From Bryoerythrophyllum caledonicum (Eukaryota > Streptophyta > Bryopsida > Pottiales > Pottiaceae): a stretch of DNA of 64,000 nt. Where the stretch lies: assembly GCA_963971425.1 (NCBI GenBank), contig OZ020517.1, forward strand, positions 4,156,501 to 4,220,500. The letters run 5' to 3'. The notes under the pieces are model-generated. The model was not told the DNA's origin and searched no databases. It saw only the letters and a list, made by a program, of their open reading frames with translations. Made by a program: the position numbers and the translations under genes. Shown in pieces: positions 59,634 through 64,000 of this stretch; position 1 is the first letter of the stretch; each line of letters opens with the position of its first letter.

Positions 59634-60600
59634 TCTGAGCCGCAAAAACGGCTCACGGTGATGAATGGACCTCACGTCGGGTCCATTAAGGCTAATGAGT
59701 GGTGAAAATGGGTTATCCCATGGACTAGCTCGTGGTTTTTTGATTAAAATGACCAAGTGGCCTTTCCCCTCACTAAAAGAGGAGCCATTTATGGGCAATC
59801 GCGGAATTTATGTAGTTAGCCAAAAAGGAAGAAAAAAAAAAAGGGAATAAACCAGAAAAGAAAAGCAAAGAGAGAAGGGAAGAAAGACAAGAAAATTAGA
59901 AAAGAATTAAAATGAGTAGTGGTGGAGAAGAATTTACCTCCTATCGAGTTGTAGACCGTATTCGGTCACGATGAAGAAATCACGAAACCAAAAAAATGGG
60001 AGAAGAAGAAGGAGCATGGTGAGGAGAAAAGAAAAAAGAATGGGGCGTTAAAAGCCCTTAAAAAAAAATAGTCAAAAGGGTCCAAAAAGAAGTGGAAAAG
60101 AATCCTCATCAATCACTAAGTAAATTAGGAATTACCCCAAGCAAGGGGAATTCAATTTAGGTAGGTTAAATTAGATTTTTGCACCTTTGAAAATTAGCTA
60201 ATAGCTCACTTATTGAGATCATGCACACACATGTGGCATGGAGTCAAAGTTTAGATTTAGATATTCCTTGGTTAGTGGGACACCCACTTGTGTTAAATGC
60301 AAGGGTGGCTAGTGAATTATTGCTTTTTAGTTACTAGTTGTTTAGTGTGACCATTAATGTGCCCACCCAAAATTGGCGGCTGTGAACGACGAAGGGAACG
60401 ACCTTGGGAACAAAGAAGGGAGCAAGGGCCTTGGGGTTACCCCCTTGGAGGGCGCTCATTCGAAGGGTGGGAGGTAGGAGTGAGAGAGGTGTGTGGTAGG
60501 AGCTAGGAAACCGAGAGAGGTGTGTGGAAGGAGAGAGAGAGGTAGGGTTTAGATTTCCCCCTCCTGTGGGCTGGAATGTGATTCAATCGTTGCGAAAATA

Positions 60601-61432
60601 GTTAAGTAGATAGATTAGAAAGTTGGCTTTCCAACATGCTCAAGAACACGCCGATCGGAGCTGTGACGACAAAGATACGGGCGGCGGAGTAAGGACGACC
60701 AGCTGGAGGATCGGTGGCGGATCTCATACGGCCTCAGGTTTTCCCTCGTCAGTAGCGGAGTTCTTGTTCAATCGAGCTAAGATTTTAGGAGTAGATAGAT
60801 TAGAACGTTGGCTTTTCAACAAGCTCAAGAACACGTGGATCGAAGCTGTGACGACGAAGATACGGGCGGCGGAGTGAGGACGACCAGCTGGAGGATCGGT
60901 GGCGGATCTCATACGGCCTCAGTTTTTCCCTTGTCAGTAGCGGAGTTTTTGTCCAATCGAGCTAAGATTTTAGGAGTAGATAGATTAGAACGTTGGCTTT
61001 CCAACAAGCTCAAACACGTGCAGATCGGAGCTGTGACGACGAAGATACGGGCGGCGGAGTGAGGACGACCAGCTGGAGGATCGGTGGCGGATCTCATACG
61101 GCCTCAGGTTTTCCCTCGTCAGTAGCGGAGTTTTTGTCCAATCGGTCTAAGATTTTAGGAGTAGATAGATTAGAACGTTGGCTTTCCAACAAGCTCAAGA
61201 ACACGCGGATCGGAGCTGTGACGACGAAGATACGGGTGGCGGAGTGAGGACGACCAGTTGGAGGATCGGTGGCGGATCTCATACGGCCTCAGGTTTTCCC
61301 TCGTCAGTAGCGGAGTTCTTGTCCAATCAGGCTAAGATTTTAGGAGTAGATAGATTAGAACGTTGGCTTTTCAACAAGCTCAAGAACACGCGGATCGAAG
61401 CTGTCACGATGAAGATACAGGCTGCGGAGTGA
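60601..61432 (+). repeat. 185-bp tandem repeat, about 4.5 units
   Basis: Units recur at exactly 185 bp (for example near 60623, 60808, 60993 and 61178), with a shared start AGATAGATTAGAACGTTGGC. Absent from copy 1 at 7914-10092. The repeated 84-codon frame is a by-product. Confidence 0.9.
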
Positions 61433-61436
61433 AGAG

Positions 61437-61605
61437 CACCAACAAGAGGAGCAAGATCACGAGCTGAACAAGAGGAGCAAGATCACGAGCTGAACAAGAG
61501 GAGCAAGATCACGAGCTGAACAAGAGGAGCAAGATCACGAGCTGAACAAGAGGAGCAAGATCACGAGACCAACAAGAGGAGCAAGATCACGAGCTGACCA
61601 AGCAA
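61437..61605 (+). repeat. 26-bp minisatellite
   Basis: About six units of AGAGGAGCAAGATCACGAGC plus TGAACA. It lies in the position of the 26-bp array at 8820-9260 of the relative but with a different unit. Confidence 0.85.
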
Positions 61606-62445
61606 GTCGAAGGCTAAGGATGGAGGGTGAACCGAATTAACTCAGGGAGCCCCTTTTCTTTTCTCCCTCGAACCTCTTCAATTCCATGTGTATGACTTGA
61701 ACCCTAATTTTCTAAATACAAAAACCATGCGGAAGCGCTGCCAATTTTTTTGGTAGAATTAGGGTTTGCTATATATTCAACTAAATAACCGATTAGAGCG
61801 CCATTAGTAAGTGAACACAGCTGGAGGCTCACTCTTAGTAAGGCTGGGGTGGATTCTTGTGTGAATGAATGTGATACATGCATAGGAATGTGGTGCATGA
61901 TCTTGAATAAAGTCATATGTTGAAGGTGCACTGCTGGTCGCTGGCTGGGAGGTCCAGGGTCGAGTCAAATGATCAATTGAAGGCTGCCATCGTGTTAAGC
62001 AAGAAAAACTAATAAGAATACAAAAAACAAACGTAGAAAACGGAGTCATAATCACGAAGATAATGAAGAATTAAACTTTTAACATAAAAAGAGGAGCTTG
62101 TCTGCTGGTTGCTGCTGTTAGGGTCGCATTTGGGCCTGGAATTGGTGGTTAAGGTGCTAATCAAGTTCACAAGGCAAAATTGAACCTAATGGAGCTTTAA
62201 AACATTGGAAACAAAGCTTTGAGGCGGAATTTACGCTTGTCTAAAGGTTGGATTCAACCTAAGGCTCAATTCAGCCATCACATCACTAATTATTAACGAA
62301 CCCTCTTAAGTGACCACGCCTTGGGTCATCATGCTTGTATGAATGGTTAAAGTATGTTTGCACAAGGGGCTGCATCCCATATGTAGGATCTTGTGTTCAA
62401 GATAAGCCACCCCATTAGGGAGCGGTTTATTTGGCTCACAGAACT

Positions 62446-62965
62446 CATGGAAGTTTCAAGGCAAGCACCTTGAAAGCAACTTCATGGAGTTGCATCCAGG
62501 GCATGGCTTGCCCTGAATGCAACTCCATTGACGGAGTGCATTCGGGGCGCTTGCCCTAGATGCAACTCCTTGGAGTTGGATTCTGGGCATGGCTTGCCCT
62601 GGAAGCAACTCCATGGACTTGCATCCAGGGCATGGCTTGCCCTGGATGCAACTCCATGGAGTTGCATTTTTGGCAAACACCCCGAATGCCACTCCAAGAA
62701 GTTGCATTCAGGGCATGGCTTGCCCTGAATGCAACTCCATTAACAGAGTTGTTTTCGGGATGTTTGCCCACGATCTTACTTGAGTACCCTCTCATTTCCG
62801 AGAGGGTATTCACTATAGCTCCTGTCAAAACAAGGGCCTGGAGAAACTGTCAATGTTGTTGCATTGAGGGCATGGCTTGCCCTGAATGCATCCTCATTGA
62901 TAGAGTTTCTACACGACTCTTGACCTGTAGCTACAGTGAGTACCCTCTCGGAAACGAGAGGGTAC
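62446..62965. repeat. palindrome cluster, right half
   Basis: Holds GGGCATGGCTTGCCC and GCAACTCCATGGAGTTGC hairpins to about 62760, then two CCCTCTC...GAGAGGG palindromes at 62784-62809 and 62939-62965. Lies in the intron before the exon at 63099. Confidence 0.8.
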
Positions 62966-63641
62966 TCTCTCATTCATTGCAATCACCTTGGATGCGACTC
63001 TTGTTATTATCCTTTTAGTTTCAAATTTTCTGTTCAGTTCCTACTTGTTTTGAGTTCTCATAGTGTTGAATTGTTTCTAATGTTTTTGTTTGTCAGACCC
63101 TAGCGTGGATTCCAGGTTGAATGTCTTGCTGATCCCGGGCTTGGAGGACGATGTTGTCTTGGGCTGCATTTGGCCACGCATCGCTAGGTCAGTGCACATG
63201 ATCAACCACCGCACTCCTGATTCTGGCATCCGTGATGTTGTTGATTGCATTTACTCCATTCGGCAGCTCAGTGCCCGATGGTGGTCACTTGTTGAGGGTT
63301 CTTTGGAGGTCACAGCGGTGAGAGCTTCGATACACATGGCTCTGGTTTATGGTGGCTGTGGACATGGCCGTGGACCTCGACACATTTGGATTCCTCACTT
63401 TCGGCGGAGTTTTAATCGCAATCTTCTATTGCTCGGTGCGCGGACGGTTATTCCATTGCCATTTGATGCACCGCTGCTTCGACCAGTGCGGATGCTGTCG
63501 GCATTTCAGCTTCACCAATTGATCGTCATGTCAGGGAGGGTTGTTCGTCGCAACGAACGGAACGGCCAGCCGCCAGTTTTATTTGGCAGCACAAATGTAT
63601 GGCAACCACTTATGCGTTCGGACATTGATGTTGAGTATTAG

Positions 63642-63926
63642 TCTTAGTGCCGAGTTAGAGTGAATTTTGACATTCCATTTTTGTATACTGGTTTCAGAAC
63701 TTCATATTTTTTATAACGGCTTTTTATTTTTTGTTAATAATGACGTCAGCACTTTTTTTTTGCACTCAGTTCTTTTTATAATAGTTCACGATGACGTTAG
63801 CCCTAATTTTTATATAGTAACCAAAAAGGAAAATATTGGCCTATATAAAGATTTTTTTAAAAAAGACCACGGTAATAGGGCCCCTTTAATGCAATTTGTG
63901 CACATGAAATGTATGATTCTCTGGTC
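63642..63926. other. right arm of outer MULE, no gene seen
   Basis: AT-rich with no coding signal, between the F-box-like exon and the right terminal repeat. Confidence 0.5.
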
Positions 63927-63980
63927 TCTTTTTCTGCTCACCGCTCTCCGCTCACATACGAGCTTTTCCCCATCCATATC
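63927..63980 (-). repeat. right terminal inverted repeat and TSD of outer MULE
   Basis: Inverted partner of 14708-14750, ending in a C-rich tip at 63971, followed by TSD ATCCATATC at 63972-63980. Confidence 0.85.
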
Positions 63981-64000
63981 CAGTTGGCGTGTGAGGTTTG
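63972..64000 (-). mobile_element. LINE ORF1 resumes beyond the outer MULE
   Basis: Read on the minus strand with the duplication counted once, the frame is N-L-T-R-Q-L-D-M-D-A-A-T-G, joining 64000-63972 to 14698 and below. The 5' part of the LINE lies outside the window. Confidence 0.65.

Larger units (their letters stand above)
59634..62440. mobile_element. solo-LTR-like element, copy 2 (fossil)
   Basis: Flanked by a perfect GAACT duplication (59629-59633 and 62441-62445). It starts TCTGAGCCGC and ends GGCTCACA. Colinear with 7914-10092, sharing the poly-purine segment, the AATTTACCTCCTA block and the 3' part, but it has extra tandem repeats. No coding region. Confidence 0.75.
58232..63641 (+). 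pseudogene. decayed acidic / F-box-like gene of outer MULE
   Basis: From ATG 58232 a frame reads M-V-E-T-R-H-M-A-R-V then an acidic stretch; it contains three in-frame stops (near 58317, 58412 and 58539) and a probable frame change near 58650. A second coding-like piece ends M-E-A-L-A-N-R at a GTGAGT donor near 59180. The intron then holds palindromes and the element at 59634-62440. The last exon starts after TTTGTCAG at 63098 and runs to 63641. It opens with L-L-I-P-G-L-E-D-D-V-V-L-G-C, which resembles the F-box core of plant F-box proteins, followed by S-A-R-W-W-S-L-V-E-G. F-box identity is tentative, as is the linkage of all pieces into one gene. It is cargo near the right end of the outer MULE. 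Confidence 0.4.
14708..63971. mobile_element. outer MULE-type transposon, 49 kb with nested insertions, about 16 kb without
   Basis: The nine bases ATCCATATC occur at 14699-14707 and again at 63972-63980. The element's two ends are inverted copies: both read GTATGTGAGCGGAGAGC, one variable base, then GTGAGCAGAAAA going inward, preceded by a G-rich tip. A 9-bp duplication is typical of Mutator-like elements, and a SWIM-bearing transposase lies inside. Genes are transposase (minus, 15338-19049), a small basic protein (plus, 24468 onward), a ParB/methyltransferase-like gene (plus, 36376-42139) and an F-box-like gene (plus, 58232-63641). Removing the four direct insertions leaves about 16 kb. It interrupts LINE ORF1 next to an ATG. 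Confidence 0.85.

Noticed and set aside
60623-61432. Four repeated 84-codon frames
   Set aside because: Each sits at the same place in a 185-bp tandem unit; no coding evidence.

Overview
The window is a stack of transposable elements. I see no certain single-copy host gene, rRNA, tRNA or CRISPR. GT-AG introns, SWIM-domain MULE-type transposases, a large LINE, an F-box-like gene and minisatellites point to a plant nuclear genome, probably a land plant or streptophyte alga. I cannot name the species.

Most boundaries can be read from target-site duplications (TSDs). The outermost element is a minus-strand LINE whose 3' end lies near 2.14 kb and whose 5' part runs off the right edge. It carries an APE endonuclease, RT, RNase H and a C-terminal zinc finger with a restriction-like endonuclease, plus a 2A-like motif. 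It was hit by a 2.2-kb solo-LTR-like element (7914-10092), a piggyBac-like MITE in TTAA (12665-13472) and a very large MULE-type DNA transposon (14708-63971). The MULE has 9-bp TSD ATCCATATC on both sides and related termini.

Without later insertions the outer MULE is about 16 kb. Its genes are a transposase (minus, 15.3-19.0 kb), a small basic protein (plus, 24.5 kb, continuing at 35.7 kb), a ParB-like/methyltransferase-like gene (plus, 36.4-42.1 kb) and a decayed F-box-like gene (plus, 58.2-63.6 kb). It was in turn hit by gag-bearing element A (19204-24083), a second 11-kb MULE of the same family (24720-35678, TSD TGTTTTGTA), gag-bearing element B/D (43483-58076, TSD ACGCC) and a 2.8-kb solo-LTR-like element (59634-62440, TSD GAACT). 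B/D is split by its relative C (46939-56379, TSD TCCAT), and C's 13-bp minisatellite is split by a 1.6-kb element (52761-54366).

The inner MULE has only two recognisable genes, head to head: a transposase and a second ParB-like/methyltransferase-like gene. The same divergent pair in two nested MULEs of different age suggests that the ParB/methyltransferase gene is a stable part of this transposon family. That is the main candidate for an undescribed system. Introns of these genes are loaded with three families of GC-rich palindromes. The gag-bearing elements have two fixed slots that hold different minisatellites in different copies.
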